Assembly (NCBI RefSeq): GCF_003258355.1 | Contig: NZ_QKPO01000005.1 | Coordinates: forward strand, 62,001-126,000 | Source of the DNA: Confluentibacter sediminis | GTDB taxonomy: Bacteria > Bacteroidota > Bacteroidia > Flavobacteriales > Flavobacteriaceae | Reading direction: 5' to 3' | Length of the DNA stretch: 64,000 bases | In this document: positions 17,438 through 26,860 of the stretch, piece after piece | How the letters are laid out: each line of letters starts with the position of its first letter | Numbering within the stretch: position 1 is the stretch's first letter | Notes under the pieces: model-generated | What the model saw: the letters and a program-made list of their open reading frames with translations, nothing else | What the model was told of the DNA's origin: nothing | Databases searched by the model: none | Program-made: the position numbers and the translations under genes

Positions 17438-17751
17438 ATATACTGCTGAATGATGCCTATAAGGGTATTGGCATCTTGTTCACCGCTTTGGCGCCATTTC
17501 ATTTCGCCATTTTTATAGATTATTAATGTAGGTAATCCTTTTACCCGAAGTGCTTCTGCCAATTCTTCATTCTTTTCAACATCAATTTTAATAACTTTAG
17601 CTTTATCACCTAGAGCTGCGGCAACATCTCTTAATACCGCATGCATGGCAGTTGATTGCTCGTTCCATTCTGTAAAAAAATCTAACAAAACAGGAATGTC
17701 TACATCGATAAGTTCCCCAAATTTTGACATACTTAATTCTTTATTAGCCAA
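17434..17751 (-). CDS. Thioredoxin-fold protein lacking the CxxC active site
   Basis: A 105-residue protein with the whole thioredoxin fold: LLDFFTEW before the active-site position, VIKIDVEKNEELA and the cis-proline loop GLPTLIIYKNGE. Where thioredoxin has WCGPC this protein reads WNEQS (residues 29-33), so both catalytic cysteines are replaced, by Asn30 and Ser33. There is no cysteine anywhere in it. It therefore cannot be a classical disulfide reductase; a binding or chaperone role is more likely. A second in-frame ATG seven codons downstream is an alternative start. The last 4 bp overlap the end of the deacetylase gene. Confidence 0.85.
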   Translation of the reverse strand: MANKELSMSKFGELIDVDIPVLLDFFTEWNEQSTAMHAVLRDVAAALGDKAKVIKIDVEKNEELAEALRVKGLPTLIIYKNGEMKWRQSGEQDANTLIGIIQQYI

Positions 17752-17876
17752 ATAACTTATACAAACCTACGTATTTTTTTAATATTACAAATATTTGCAA
17801 TAGTTTATAACGTATTTGTCAATTTACTAAGATAAAAATACATAATTTCTTCATAATTATTACAGGCGAAAACTAA

Positions 17877-19112
17877 TTAAGCATCTCTATAGGCCTTTTT
17901 AAGTTCTATAACTGTAATTTCTGGCCAAATACCGACTCGACCAGGAAATGCTAAATACCCGAAACCACGGTTTACATTAATGTATTTACCCATTTCATTA
18001 TATATACCTGCCCAATATTTATAACGCCATTTTATAGGGCTCCATTTAATCCATCCTGGAATTTCAATACCAAATTGCATCCCATGGGTATGTCCGCTTA
18101 ATGTTAAATGATAATGATAGTCTGCTTTAATAACTTCATACTGCCAATGCGATGGATCGTGGCTCATTAATATTTTAAAATCATTCTTATCTATATTTTT
18201 TTCAGCCTTTTTTAAATCACCCGCCTTTTTAAAGCCTCCTACGCCCCAATTTTCAACCCCCACTAAAGCAATGCGTTCGCCATTTTTTTCTAGATAACGG
18301 CTTTCATTCAATAATAAATCAAAGCCCAATTCTTTTTGAACCTTTTTTAAATCTTCTAAATTTTGATGCTTTGCGTGTTCTGATTCCCAAGACACATAAT
18401 CACCATAATCATGATTCCCCAATACAGAATATTTACCATCCTTAGCATAAAGCTTATCAAAAACATGCATATAAGGATGCATTTCTTCTGCTTTATTATT
18501 AACCATATCTCCAGTAAACAGGATAACATCACTTTGTTGTTCATTCACTAAATCGATAGCGTATTTAACTTTATCCATATCATCAAAACTTCCTGAATGA
18601 ATATCACTTATTTGTGTGATTTTATAACCATCGAAAGCTTTAGGTAAGTCTTCAAAAGTCAACGTATATTTCAACACTTTAAAATTATACTTACCTTTAT
18701 AAATGCCATAAATAATAGAAGCAAACGGAATAGCAGCCAAACCGATTGCCATTTTACTTAAAAATTGGCGCCTTGCTGGAAAATAATTTCCTTTAGCACT
18801 ACCGCCCTCAGTAAAATATCTGTAAATAGCCTGTGGTATTCTAAAAATATCTTCCCCAAACATGATTAACAATAAAACCATTTTAGGAACCAATGCGGCA
18901 ATTAAAAATCCAAAAGCAAAGGCTTGATTTTTAGAGAAGCCATTGTTTCTATTAAACTCATAATAATTAAATAGGAAATTCCCGATAACAAGTAAAGATA
19001 ATACCCAATATAAAAGATATATCCAATTATTTTTTGAAACCGTTTTAAATGCCTGAAAAGCGTAAAAATCTACAACAACATAGATGATAAGGAAGATAAT
19101 CCAACGAATCAT
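17877..19112 (-). CDS. Membrane-anchored metallophosphoesterase
   Basis: A 411-residue protein. Four hydrophobic segments occupy residues 1-95, then a further segment follows the basic RRQFLSKMA (about 117-125). The calcineurin-like phosphoesterase domain starts near residue 160 with the metal motifs ISDIHSGSFDD, FTGDMVNNK, LGNHDYGDY, MSHDPSHW and LSGHTHGMQFG. All metal ligands (D, H, D, N, H, H, H) appear intact. Related proteins are annotated as lipid-related or general phosphodiesterases; the substrate is not predictable here. It is a single gene, divergent from polA. Confidence 0.9.
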   Translation of the reverse strand: MIRWIIFLIIYVVVDFYAFQAFKTVSKNNWIYLLYWVLSLLVIGNFLFNYYEFNRNNGFSKNQAFAFGFLIAALVPKMVLLLIMFGEDIFRIPQAIYRYFTEGGSAKGNYFPARRQFLSKMAIGLAAIPFASIIYGIYKGKYNFKVLKYTLTFEDLPKAFDGYKITQISDIHSGSFDDMDKVKYAIDLVNEQQSDVILFTGDMVNNKAEEMHPYMHVFDKLYAKDGKYSVLGNHDYGDYVSWESEHAKHQNLEDLKKVQKELGFDLLLNESRYLEKNGERIALVGVENWGVGGFKKAGDLKKAEKNIDKNDFKILMSHDPSHWQYEVIKADYHYHLTLSGHTHGMQFGIEIPGWIKWSPIKWRYKYWAGIYNEMGKYINVNRGFGYLAFPGRVGIWPEITVIELKKAYRDA

Positions 19113-19299
19113 AGGTTTATTTTTTTCAAAGATAATAGTATTATAAATTAATAGGCGACAAGCGAATTTTATTTAACTATTAGTTAAGGTTAATTCGTTT
19201 TCCTTTCACTACAAAATGCAAAAACCAAATAGGGCTTTCAATAATTTCAATTTTACCATTAACTTTTTGTAGTTTTGATTTTCTATCAAAACCAATCAA

Positions 19300-22152
19300 A
19301 TGTCCGATAAAAAACGTCTTTTCTTAGTTGATGCCTATGCCCTAATTTTTAGAGGTTATTATGCTTTTATAAAAAACCCTAGAATCAATTCCAAAGGCAC
19401 AGACACCTCTGCTATCATGGGATTTATGAATTCTCTTTTAGATGTGATAAAAAGAGAACGCCCCGACCATTTAGCCGTTTGTTTTGATAAAGGTGGCAGT
19501 GTTGATAGAGTGGAAATGTTTGAAGCCTACAAAGCCAACCGTGATGCAACCCCTGAAGCCATAAAAATTGCCATTCCTTATATTCAAGACATTTTAAAAG
19601 CCATGCATATTCCTATTATGGTGAAAGAAGGTTATGAAGCCGATGACGTTATAGGAACGCTTTCCAAACAGGCGGAGAAAGAAGGTTACAAAACCTTTAT
19701 GGTAACACCCGATAAAGATTTTGCTCAATTAGTTTCTGATAATATTTTTATGTATCGCCCGGTTTTCGGCGGTGGTTACGAAACTTGGGGCATTGATGAA
19801 GTAAAGAAAAAATTTGAAGTGGATGACCCATTACAAGTCATTGATTTTTTAGGAATGATGGGGGACTCTAGTGATAATATTCCAGGTTTGCCAGGTGTGG
19901 GCGAAAAAACAGCAAAAAAATTATTGGCGGAATATGGTAGCATGGAAAACCTTTTGGCAAATACCCATGAGCTAAAAGGAAAAATGAAAGAAAACATTGA
20001 AGCCAATAAAGAACTCGGCTTACTTTCTAAAAAACTGGCGACTATCATGCTAGATGTGCCTGTTGAATTTAATGCCAAAGATTTTGAATTAGACCAACCC
20101 GATATTGAAAAAGTAACAGCCATTTTTGAAGAATTAGAATTCAGACAATTACTAACAAACTTTGTAAAAACATTTGCTATTGAAGCAGAAATGGCTTCAA
20201 TGGAAAGTCAGAATAGTGAATCCATTTCCGAAGAAAAACCAAAAGAAAAGAAAGAATCAAAATCCTCAGCAGGTGCTGGTCAATTTTCATTATTTGGGAA
20301 TGATGGTGATGCAGAAGTTGTAAAAAATTACAGCTCTAGAAACACTTCTGGAAACACATCACACTTTTATCAAAGCGTGGTTTCTGGTATGGCTACTAAA
20401 TTATTCATTAAAAATTTAATGGCTCAAAAAAGCGTTTGTTTTGATACCGAAACAACCAATATAGACCCCATTATAGCCGAATTAGTTGGTATTGCTTTTT
20501 CTTGGGAAACTGGCAAAGGCTTTTACTTACCATTTCCAGAAGACAAAAACGATGCACAAGCATTAGTTGAGCAACTGCGTCCGTTTTTTGAAAATGAATC
20601 TATTGAAAAAATTGGTCAGAATTTAAAATATGATATTAAAGTGTTGGCTAAATACAACATCGATGTAAAAGGCAAATTATTTGATACCATGTTGGCCCAT
20701 TATCTAATCAATCCCGATATGCGCCACAATATGGATGTGTTGGCTGAAACTTATTTGAACTATACCCCTATTTCCATCACGGAACTGATTGGTAAAACAG
20801 GGAAGAATCAAATAACCATGCGAGAGGTGCCTTTAGAAAAGCAAACGGAATATGCTGTTGAAGATGCCGATATAACGCTTCAACTTAAAGAACATTTTGA
20901 AAAAGAATTAGGGGAAGCTAATACACAAAAATTGTTTTATGACATTGAAATTCCATTATTGCGCGTGTTGGCAGCGATGGAATTGGAAGGTATAAATTTA
21001 GATGAAAACTTTTTAAAATCATTGTCGGTTGAATTAGATAATGACATCAAAACTTTAGAAGAAAACATCTATAAAGAAGCTGGCGAAACATTTAATATTG
21101 CCTCGCCAAAACAATTAGGAGAGATTCTTTTTGATAAAATGAAATTGGTTGATAAACCTAAAAAAACCAAAACAGGGCAATACGCCACATCGGAAGATAT
21201 CTTAAGTTACATGGCAAAAGACCATGAAATCATCCAGCATATTTTAGATTTTAGAGGCTTATCAAAACTAAAAAGCACTTATGTGGATGCTTTACCGCAT
21301 CAAGTTTTAAAAATTACGGGGAGAGTACACACAGATTATATGCAAACAGTTGCTGCTACTGGACGTTTAAGTAGCAACAACCCAAATCTTCAAAACATCC
21401 CCATTCGAACAGAGCGGGGTCGCCAAGTACGAAAAGCATTCATTCCAAGAAATGATGATTACACGCTATTATCTGCCGATTATTCTCAAATAGAACTTCG
21501 TATCATAGCCGCTTTAAGTAAAGAAGAAACCATGATAAATGCTTTTAAACATGGCGAAGACATTCATGCTTCAACAGCATCTAAAGTGTTTAATGTGCCT
21601 TTAAATGAAGTGACTCGTGAGCAACGTAGCAATGCTAAAACCGTGAATTTTGGTATTATATATGGGGTATCAGCTTTCGGTTTAAGCAATCAAACCAACC
21701 TAACACGAAGCGAAGCGAAAGAATTGATTGACACTTATTATGCAACCTACCCAAAACTAAGAAGTTTTATAAGTGAGCAAATAGATTTTGCTCGCGACAA
21801 CGGCTATGTTCAAACCGTTTTAGGCCGTCGCCGTTATTTAAAAGACATTAATTCCAGAAATGCTGTGGTAAGAGGAGCTGCGGAACGCAATGCGGTTAAT
21901 GCACCGATACAAGGCAGCGCCGCCGATATTATTAAAATGGCTATGATTAATATTTACAATAAACTAAAAGCTGGTCATTACAAAACCAAAATGCTACTAC
22001 AAGTACATGATGAGTTGGTTTTTGATGTTTACAAACCCGAACTAGAGACTATTAAAACTTTGGTAAAAACCGAAATGGAACATGCCTATACACTTGAAGT
22101 CCCATTGGATGTAGATTTGGGTGTTGGCTATGATTGGTTAGAAGCACATTAA
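19300..22152 (+). CDS. polA: DNA polymerase I
   Basis: A 950-residue three-domain enzyme for Okazaki fragment processing and repair. Residues 1-290 are the 5' nuclease (YEADDVIGTL, DKDFAQLV, GDSSDNIPGLPGVGEKTA). A variable linker follows (about 300-345). The 3'-5' exonuclease starts with FDTETTNIDP near residue 380 and has GQNLKYDIKVL, so proofreading residues appear present. The polymerase domain has motif A (SADYSQIELRI, near 726), motif B (RSNAKTVNFGIIYG, near 780) and motif C (LQVHDELVF, near 903). A strong terminator follows. Confidence 0.98.
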   Translation: MSDKKRLFLVDAYALIFRGYYAFIKNPRINSKGTDTSAIMGFMNSLLDVIKRERPDHLAVCFDKGGSVDRVEMFEAYKANRDATPEAIKIAIPYIQDILKAMHIPIMVKEGYEADDVIGTLSKQAEKEGYKTFMVTPDKDFAQLVSDNIFMYRPVFGGGYETWGIDEVKKKFEVDDPLQVIDFLGMMGDSSDNIPGLPGVGEKTAKKLLAEYGSMENLLANTHELKGKMKENIEANKELGLLSKKLATIMLDVPVEFNAKDFELDQPDIEKVTAIFEELEFRQLLTNFVKTFAIEAEMASMESQNSESISEEKPKEKKESKSSAGAGQFSLFGNDGDAEVVKNYSSRNTSGNTSHFYQSVVSGMATKLFIKNLMAQKSVCFDTETTNIDPIIAELVGIAFSWETGKGFYLPFPEDKNDAQALVEQLRPFFENESIEKIGQNLKYDIKVLAKYNIDVKGKLFDTMLAHYLINPDMRHNMDVLAETYLNYTPISITELIGKTGKNQITMREVPLEKQTEYAVEDADITLQLKEHFEKELGEANTQKLFYDIEIPLLRVLAAMELEGINLDENFLKSLSVELDNDIKTLEENIYKEAGETFNIASPKQLGEILFDKMKLVDKPKKTKTGQYATSEDILSYMAKDHEIIQHILDFRGLSKLKSTYVDALPHQVLKITGRVHTDYMQTVAATGRLSSNNPNLQNIPIRTERGRQVRKAFIPRNDDYTLLSADYSQIELRIIAALSKEETMINAFKHGEDIHASTASKVFNVPLNEVTREQRSNAKTVNFGIIYGVSAFGLSNQTNLTRSEAKELIDTYYATYPKLRSFISEQIDFARDNGYVQTVLGRRRYLKDINSRNAVVRGAAERNAVNAPIQGSAADIIKMAMINIYNKLKAGHYKTKMLLQVHDELVFDVYKPELETIKTLVKTEMEHAYTLEVPLDVDLGVGYDWLEAH

Positions 22153-22169
22153 TTTGAAAATTAACATAT

Positions 22170-22207
22170 AAAAAAGGGTGGGATTCGATGGAATCCCACC
22201 CTTTTTT
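22170..22207. terminator. Strong bidirectional terminator after polA
   Basis: The arms GGGTGGGATTC and GAATCCCACCC pair perfectly over 11 bp around a 4-base loop. They are flanked by A6 on the left and T6 on the right. It separates polA (plus) from the convergent DJ-1/PfpI gene (minus). Confidence 0.95.
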
Positions 22208-22223
22208 ATATGATCAAATCATA

Positions 22224-22784
22224 TTATGCAGTTTGCATGTTATGTTTACCTTCGTACACTTCTTCTACTAATTTAGCATTAAATGCCGGTAAATCTTTCG
22301 GTGAACGGCTCGTAACCAATCCTTCATCGACAACAACTTCTTGATCTACCCAATGCGCTCCTGCATTAATAATGTCTGTTTTTATGGAACTAAAAGATGT
22401 TACTTTACGTCCTTTTAAAACATCTGCTTCAGCCAATAGCCATGGACCATGGCATATCGCTCCAACAGGTTTTTTATTTTCAAAAAATGATTTAACAAAC
22501 TTTACTGCTTTAACATTTCTTCTTAATAAATCAGGATTTATAACACCGCCTGGTAGCATTAAGGCATGATAATCACTTTGAGACACCTCCTCTAAAGTTT
22601 TATCAACTTTATAAGAATTGCTCCAATTTCCATCAGACCATCCTTTGATCTCCCCAGATTTTATAGATACTATATGTACATCTGCTCCAGCTTTCTCTAG
22701 GGCTTTTTTTGGTTCTGTTAATTCACTTTCTTCAAATCCATCAGTTGCTAATATAGCAACGGTCTTTCTTTCTAAATTTTCCAT
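22224..22784 (-). CDS. DJ-1/PfpI family protein (class I glutamine amidotransferase-like)
   Basis: A 186-residue single-domain protein of the PfpI/YhbO type. It has VAILATDGFEESEL at residues 9-22, with the conserved Glu of the family. The nucleophile elbow is AICHGPWLLAEA, with Cys111 and its neighbouring His112. HYALMLPGG-like HALMLPGG is at about 73-80. Related proteins act as deglycases, glyoxalases or stress chaperones; older family names call them intracellular proteases. No partner gene is adjacent and the substrate is unclear. Confidence 0.9.
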   Translation of the reverse strand: MENLERKTVAILATDGFEESELTEPKKALEKAGADVHIVSIKSGEIKGWSDGNWSNSYKVDKTLEEVSQSDYHALMLPGGVINPDLLRRNVKAVKFVKSFFENKKPVGAICHGPWLLAEADVLKGRKVTSFSSIKTDIINAGAHWVDQEVVVDEGLVTSRSPKDLPAFNAKLVEEVYEGKHNMQTA

Positions 22785-23071
22785 TTTTATTTTAATTTTT
22801 AATTAATAAATGCTCATCCTCAATATAAGGAAAACAAACAATTATAACGAATGCTTTAGGGAGTTTAACCTAACATTAACAGGTCTTTAAATAAACTTTA
22901 TGAATCTTCTAGTTCTCTTATCCATACTAAAAAAATTATTATTTAAGAGCTAAACAACTTATCTTGCAGTAACACTTTAAATGACCCATTCTTAGAACTA
23001 TTAGAACTAAATAAAACCATAAAAAAAACAATTAAACATCTCTTTTTCAAAACAAAAGCGTAAAACATAAA

Positions 23072-23944
23072 ATGAAAGAATTGAACCCACATCCTGATTT
23101 TTTGCCTCAATTGACAGCTTGTTTTGCACAACCTGCTGCCGAAAACCCTACCGTAGCAATGGTAGAAGCAGCCTATGAACATCATGGATTGCATTTTCGT
23201 TATATCACTTGTGAAGTAAGCCCTGAAAACCTGGAAGCTGCAGTAAATGGTGCCAAAGCGATGGGGTGGGCAGGCTTTAATTGCTCTTTACCTCATAAAG
23301 TTGAAATCATCAAATATTTAGACGAACTCGGAGAATCTGCTCAATTAATAGGTGCCGTAAATACCGTTGTAAAACAAGGGGATAAATGGATTGGTGAAAA
23401 CACGGATGGTAAAGGTTTTGTACAGGCACTTAAAGAAATAGTCAATCCTGTTAATAAACATGTTACTTTATTTGGAGCTGGCGGGGCTGCAAGAGCTATA
23501 GCTGTAGAATTGGCATTAGCAGGAGCCTCATTAATCACTATTGTTAACCGAAGCAAAGAACGAGCTGAAAAGGTTGTAGAATTATTAAATAAAAAGACTG
23601 AGACAAAAGCCGTTTATCATCCTTGGACAAACGAATACGCTGTCGAAACCACTACAGATATTGTTATTAACGCTACAAGTATCGGTTTGTATCCCAATAT
23701 CAATGAGCAATTACCTATAGATTTCAACTCTATTAAAACCAATATGTTAGTTGCAGATTGCATTCCCAATCCCCCGAAAACCCATTTAATTCAAACAGCA
23801 ATGGCAAAAAATTGTAAAACAATTGACGGATTAAAAATGTTGGTAAATCAAGGTGTGATTGGTATTAAACATTGGACGGGTACAGATGTAGAACCTGCAA
23901 TAATACATAGCGCTTTAAAAAAGGCCCTGAATATTAAAGACTAA
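23072..23944 (+). CDS. aroE: Shikimate dehydrogenase-like protein, atypical N-terminus
   Basis: A 290-residue protein with the AroE two-domain layout. The catalytic Lys is in LPHK (K76), the Asp in NTDGKG (N110-D112), GAVNTV is at 94-99, and the NADP-binding Rossmann loop is GAGGAARA (135-142). The Arg of NRSKER would read the NADP phosphate. Unusually, the shikimate-carboxylate motif SxSP near the N-terminus is replaced by AENPTVAMV (23-31), with a preceding FAQP. This marks a divergent subclass, so the true substrate (shikimate, quinate or other) is uncertain. The nearest downstream gene starts 17 bp later. Confidence 0.85.
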   Translation: MKELNPHPDFLPQLTACFAQPAAENPTVAMVEAAYEHHGLHFRYITCEVSPENLEAAVNGAKAMGWAGFNCSLPHKVEIIKYLDELGESAQLIGAVNTVVKQGDKWIGENTDGKGFVQALKEIVNPVNKHVTLFGAGGAARAIAVELALAGASLITIVNRSKERAEKVVELLNKKTETKAVYHPWTNEYAVETTTDIVINATSIGLYPNINEQLPIDFNSIKTNMLVADCIPNPPKTHLIQTAMAKNCKTIDGLKMLVNQGVIGIKHWTGTDVEPAIIHSALKKALNIKD

Positions 23945-23961
23945 CTAGTAAAAATCAAACT

Positions 23962-24432
23962 ATGGAAAAAAGCCATGGCTTAGCAAACCGCTTTAGAGAA
24001 GTTATTTTAAACGGAACTTGGATAGCAAATACAAATTACAAAGACCAATTGACAAATACACGTTTGGACATTGCGAATAAAAAATTAGGGGCATTAAATG
24101 CAATCTCTGTTTTAGCTCAGCATATCCATTATTATATTAATGGAATAAAAAATGTATTCAAGGGTGGGAATCTAGATATTAAAGACTCGTTTAGTTTTGA
24201 TTTCCCTCCAATTGCATCACAGAGTGATTGGGAATTATTTTTAGAAAAATTATGGGCCGATACAGACGAATTTGCCAATTTGGTTGAACAAATGTCTGAA
24301 GAAAAGTTAAACGAAAATTTTGTAGATGAAAAATACGGAACATATCATCGAAATATTGAAGGTATGACTGAACATTGCTACTATCATCTAGGACAAATTG
24401 TTTTGATAAAAAAGTTACTACAATCAAGTTAA
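23962..24432 (+). CDS. DinB-like (DUF1572-type) four-helix protein
   Basis: A 156-residue, mostly helical protein. Three histidines are placed as in DinB/YfiT metal-dependent enzymes: one in LAQHIHYYI (about 52-56) and a pair in TEHCYYHLGQI near the C-terminus. The opening RFREVILNGTWIANTNYKDQL is typical of DUF1572-like DinB members in Bacteroidota. Such proteins often bind a divalent metal and act as thiol or sugar transferases, but no activity can be assigned here. It starts 17 bp after the aroE-like gene and is probably co-transcribed. Confidence 0.75.
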   Translation: MEKSHGLANRFREVILNGTWIANTNYKDQLTNTRLDIANKKLGALNAISVLAQHIHYYINGIKNVFKGGNLDIKDSFSFDFPPIASQSDWELFLEKLWADTDEFANLVEQMSEEKLNENFVDEKYGTYHRNIEGMTEHCYYHLGQIVLIKKLLQSS

Positions 24433-24529
24433 AAAAGGAATCATTTCAAAACAATAAAAAAATTATGATTAGCTTAGCCTGAACAGAATACATGACCTAT
24501 AACCTTCTAAACCCAAACCACTACAGGCA

Positions 24530-26161
24530 ATGAAAAAGCAAATTATTTTTATCACTATCTGTTTCATTTCAACCGTTTGTAGTAAAGCACAATCTAAAGA
24601 TATTCATGTTAACTCTCTTGGCTTCCTGACCAATCTTAAAAAATCTGCAACCATTTCAAAAGAATGTACCGCATTTAATATTCTAGATTTGAAAGGCCAT
24701 CTTGTGTTTTCAGGAAAAACTACGGGTCCTATTTACCAAAAAGATGTAGATCAAAATATTTGGAACGCCGATTTTTCAGAATTCACAAAGTCTGGAGACT
24801 ATATTCTAGAAATACCAAATGTTGGGAAATCTATACCATTTAAAATAGCCGACGATACGTTTAATTTTGCTGCAAAAACAAGCATGCGTGCCTTTTATTT
24901 ATGGCGTTGTGGTATGGTTGTTGAAGATGATTTCAATGGAAACCAGTATCATCAGGACGCATGTCATTTAAAAGATGGATTTGATGACTATATAGGAAAT
25001 AGTGGCTTTCAACGTGATGGAACTGGCGGATGGCATGATGCAGGTGATTACGGAAAATACACTGTGAATGCGGGTATCACTGTCGGTATGCTTTTCATGG
25101 CATGGGAGCATTTTAAACCAAAAATTGAAAAATTACATTTAGACCTTCCAAAAACAGCTACTAGATTGCCTGATTTTCTTGAAGAAATAAAATGGGAAAC
25201 CGACTGGGTTTTGAAAATGCAATATCCAGATGGTTCTGGAAAAGTATCGCATAAATTAACACGTATAAACTTTGCACCATTTATTATGGCCGATAAAGAT
25301 GATGAGAAACGCTATTTTACAGAATGGAGTTCTGCCGCCACTGCCGATTTTGTAGCGATGATGGCTATGGCCGCACGCTATTTTGAACCTTATGATGCGG
25401 CGTATGCCAAAAAATGTTTGGATGCCGCTTGGATAAGCTATCGCTTTTTACAGCAAAATCCAGAAGAAAAACGTTTTGTTCAAGGCGACTTTAAAACGGG
25501 GGGCTACCAAACCAGAGATGCCGACGATAGATTATGGGCAGCCGCAGAACTATGGGAAACCACAGGGGATAAAACGGCACTTGCCGATTTTGAAAAAAGA
25601 GCAGCTACTATGGATTTCAAGATGGAAGAAAATTGGGATTGGGGAAATGTGTCTAATCTGGGCATGTTCACCTATGCCCTTTCAAAAAGAAAAGACAAAA
25701 ATCCTGAAATTGATAAATTGATTAAAAACAACATCATCCATAATGCAGATGCCTTGGTTGAAAAAGGCAAAACAGATGTATATGCCCGTGCGCTTGGTGG
25801 GATCTATTTTTGGGGCTGTAATGGTACGGTCGCGCGCCAAACGATGAATTTACAAATTGCCAACAAGCTACAACCAAAAAAAGAATATATAGACACCGCC
25901 GTTGGTATTGTTGACCATATTTTTGGAAACAATTTCTATAATCGGTCGTTTGTAACTGGTTTGGGCATCAACCCACCCATGCATCCACACGACCGCCGAT
26001 CTGGTGCTGATGGTATTGAAGCACCCTGGCCAGGGTATTTGGTTGGTGGCGGACACACAGCAACCGATTGGATTGATGACCAAGAATCTTATAGCCTCAA
26101 TGAAATAGCTATTAATTGGCAAGGTGCTTTGGTGTATGCTTTGATGGGGTTTGTGGATTGA
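24530..26161 (+). CDS. Glycoside hydrolase family 9 (endoglucanase-type) with N-terminal Ig-like domain
   Basis: A 543-residue secreted enzyme. The signal peptide is residues 1-20, with either AQ cleavage or a lipobox-like STVC. An Ig-like CelD_N domain (about 25-105) is followed by the (alpha/alpha)6 GH9 catalytic domain. GH9 signatures are GGWHDAGDYGKY near 165-180, holding the catalytic base Asp residues, and YSLNEIAINWQGAL near 522, holding the catalytic acid Glu. It should cleave beta-1,4 glucans or related mixed-linkage glucans in the periplasm or at the surface. No SusC/SusD pair or other glycan genes are adjacent, so it is not in a visible polysaccharide utilization locus. Confidence 0.93.
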   Translation: MKKQIIFITICFISTVCSKAQSKDIHVNSLGFLTNLKKSATISKECTAFNILDLKGHLVFSGKTTGPIYQKDVDQNIWNADFSEFTKSGDYILEIPNVGKSIPFKIADDTFNFAAKTSMRAFYLWRCGMVVEDDFNGNQYHQDACHLKDGFDDYIGNSGFQRDGTGGWHDAGDYGKYTVNAGITVGMLFMAWEHFKPKIEKLHLDLPKTATRLPDFLEEIKWETDWVLKMQYPDGSGKVSHKLTRINFAPFIMADKDDEKRYFTEWSSAATADFVAMMAMAARYFEPYDAAYAKKCLDAAWISYRFLQQNPEEKRFVQGDFKTGGYQTRDADDRLWAAAELWETTGDKTALADFEKRAATMDFKMEENWDWGNVSNLGMFTYALSKRKDKNPEIDKLIKNNIIHNADALVEKGKTDVYARALGGIYFWGCNGTVARQTMNLQIANKLQPKKEYIDTAVGIVDHIFGNNFYNRSFVTGLGINPPMHPHDRRSGADGIEAPWPGYLVGGGHTATDWIDDQESYSLNEIAINWQGALVYALMGFVD

Positions 26162-26326
26162 AATCAATCCATTAAGTAGATTTTTTTAATATTTCAATTT
26201 AAAAAATTCACAATAGATTACAGTCTATTATATTTAAAAAAAAGTCTCCAATTACTCAAACTTAAATAAAGATATTAAACCTTAATAATCACCTAATAAA
26301 TTAACTATAAATAATATTCGTCTGTA

Positions 26327-26357
26327 TTTGGTAATCAAATATATAATTGTAAATTTG
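26327..26357 (+). promoter_or_regulatory. Promoter of the rplM-rpsI operon
   Basis: A TTTG -33 element (26327-26330) is separated by exactly 19 bp from TAAATTTG (26350-26357), a full match to the Bacteroidota -33/-7 consensus. It lies about 47 bp before the GTG start of rplM. A small CTC-TTTTT-GAG stem-loop sits in the short leader and may be part of ribosomal-protein feedback control. Confidence 0.75.
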
Positions 26358-26404
26358 CAAACTCTTTTTGAGAGAGGAATGTTTAATAAGAAAAAATTAA
26401 TAAC

Positions 26405-26860
26405 GTGGACACATTAAGCTACAAAACGATTTCAGCTAATAAAGCGACTGCAGATAAGCAGTGGGTTTTAGTGGATGCTGAAGGTCAATCTTTGGGTCGC
26501 TTAGCTTCAAAAGTTGCAAAACTTTTAAGAGGTAAGCATAAACCTAGCTTCACACCACACGTTGATTGTGGAGATAACGTGATTGTTATCAACTCAGAAA
26601 AAGTCAACTTAACAGGAAACAAGTGGAATGATAAAACATACATTCGTCACACAGGGTATCCAGGTGGTCAAAGAAGTTTAACAGCTACAGAATTGTTTGG
26701 AAAAGATCCAGCAAGAGTCGTAGAAAAATCGGTAAAAGGAATGTTACCTAAAAACAAATTAGGTGCAGATTTATTCCGTAATTTAAATGTTGTTGTTGGT
26801 TCTGCACACACACATGCTGCACAAAAACCAAAAACAATTAACTTAAACGAATTCAAGTAA
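26405..26860 (+). CDS. rplM: 50S ribosomal protein L13
   Basis: A 151-residue protein that starts with GTG at 26405. No ATG fits, and the beginning MDTLSYKTISANKATADKQW is the normal L13 start in Flavobacteriia. The hallmark LGRLASKVAKLLRGKHKPSF is at about 31-50 and VEKSVKGMLPKNKLG at about 102-116. It is part of the large ribosomal subunit. Its TAA stop shares its last A with the ATG of rpsI, so the two genes are translationally coupled. Confidence 0.98.
   Translation: MDTLSYKTISANKATADKQWVLVDAEGQSLGRLASKVAKLLRGKHKPSFTPHVDCGDNVIVINSEKVNLTGNKWNDKTYIRHTGYPGGQRSLTATELFGKDPARVVEKSVKGMLPKNKLGADLFRNLNVVVGSAHTHAAQKPKTINLNEFK

Noticed and set aside
22943-23194. Minus-strand open frame in the gap between the DJ-1/PfpI gene and the aroE-like gene
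   Set aside because: It overlaps the aroE-like gene heavily, has cysteine/phenylalanine-rich non-domain sequence, and matches nothing I recognise. The gap itself holds only AT-rich sequence.
24530-26161. GH9 gene as part of a polysaccharide utilization locus
   Set aside because: No SusC, SusD, sulfatase, regulator or second CAZyme is within reach in this window.
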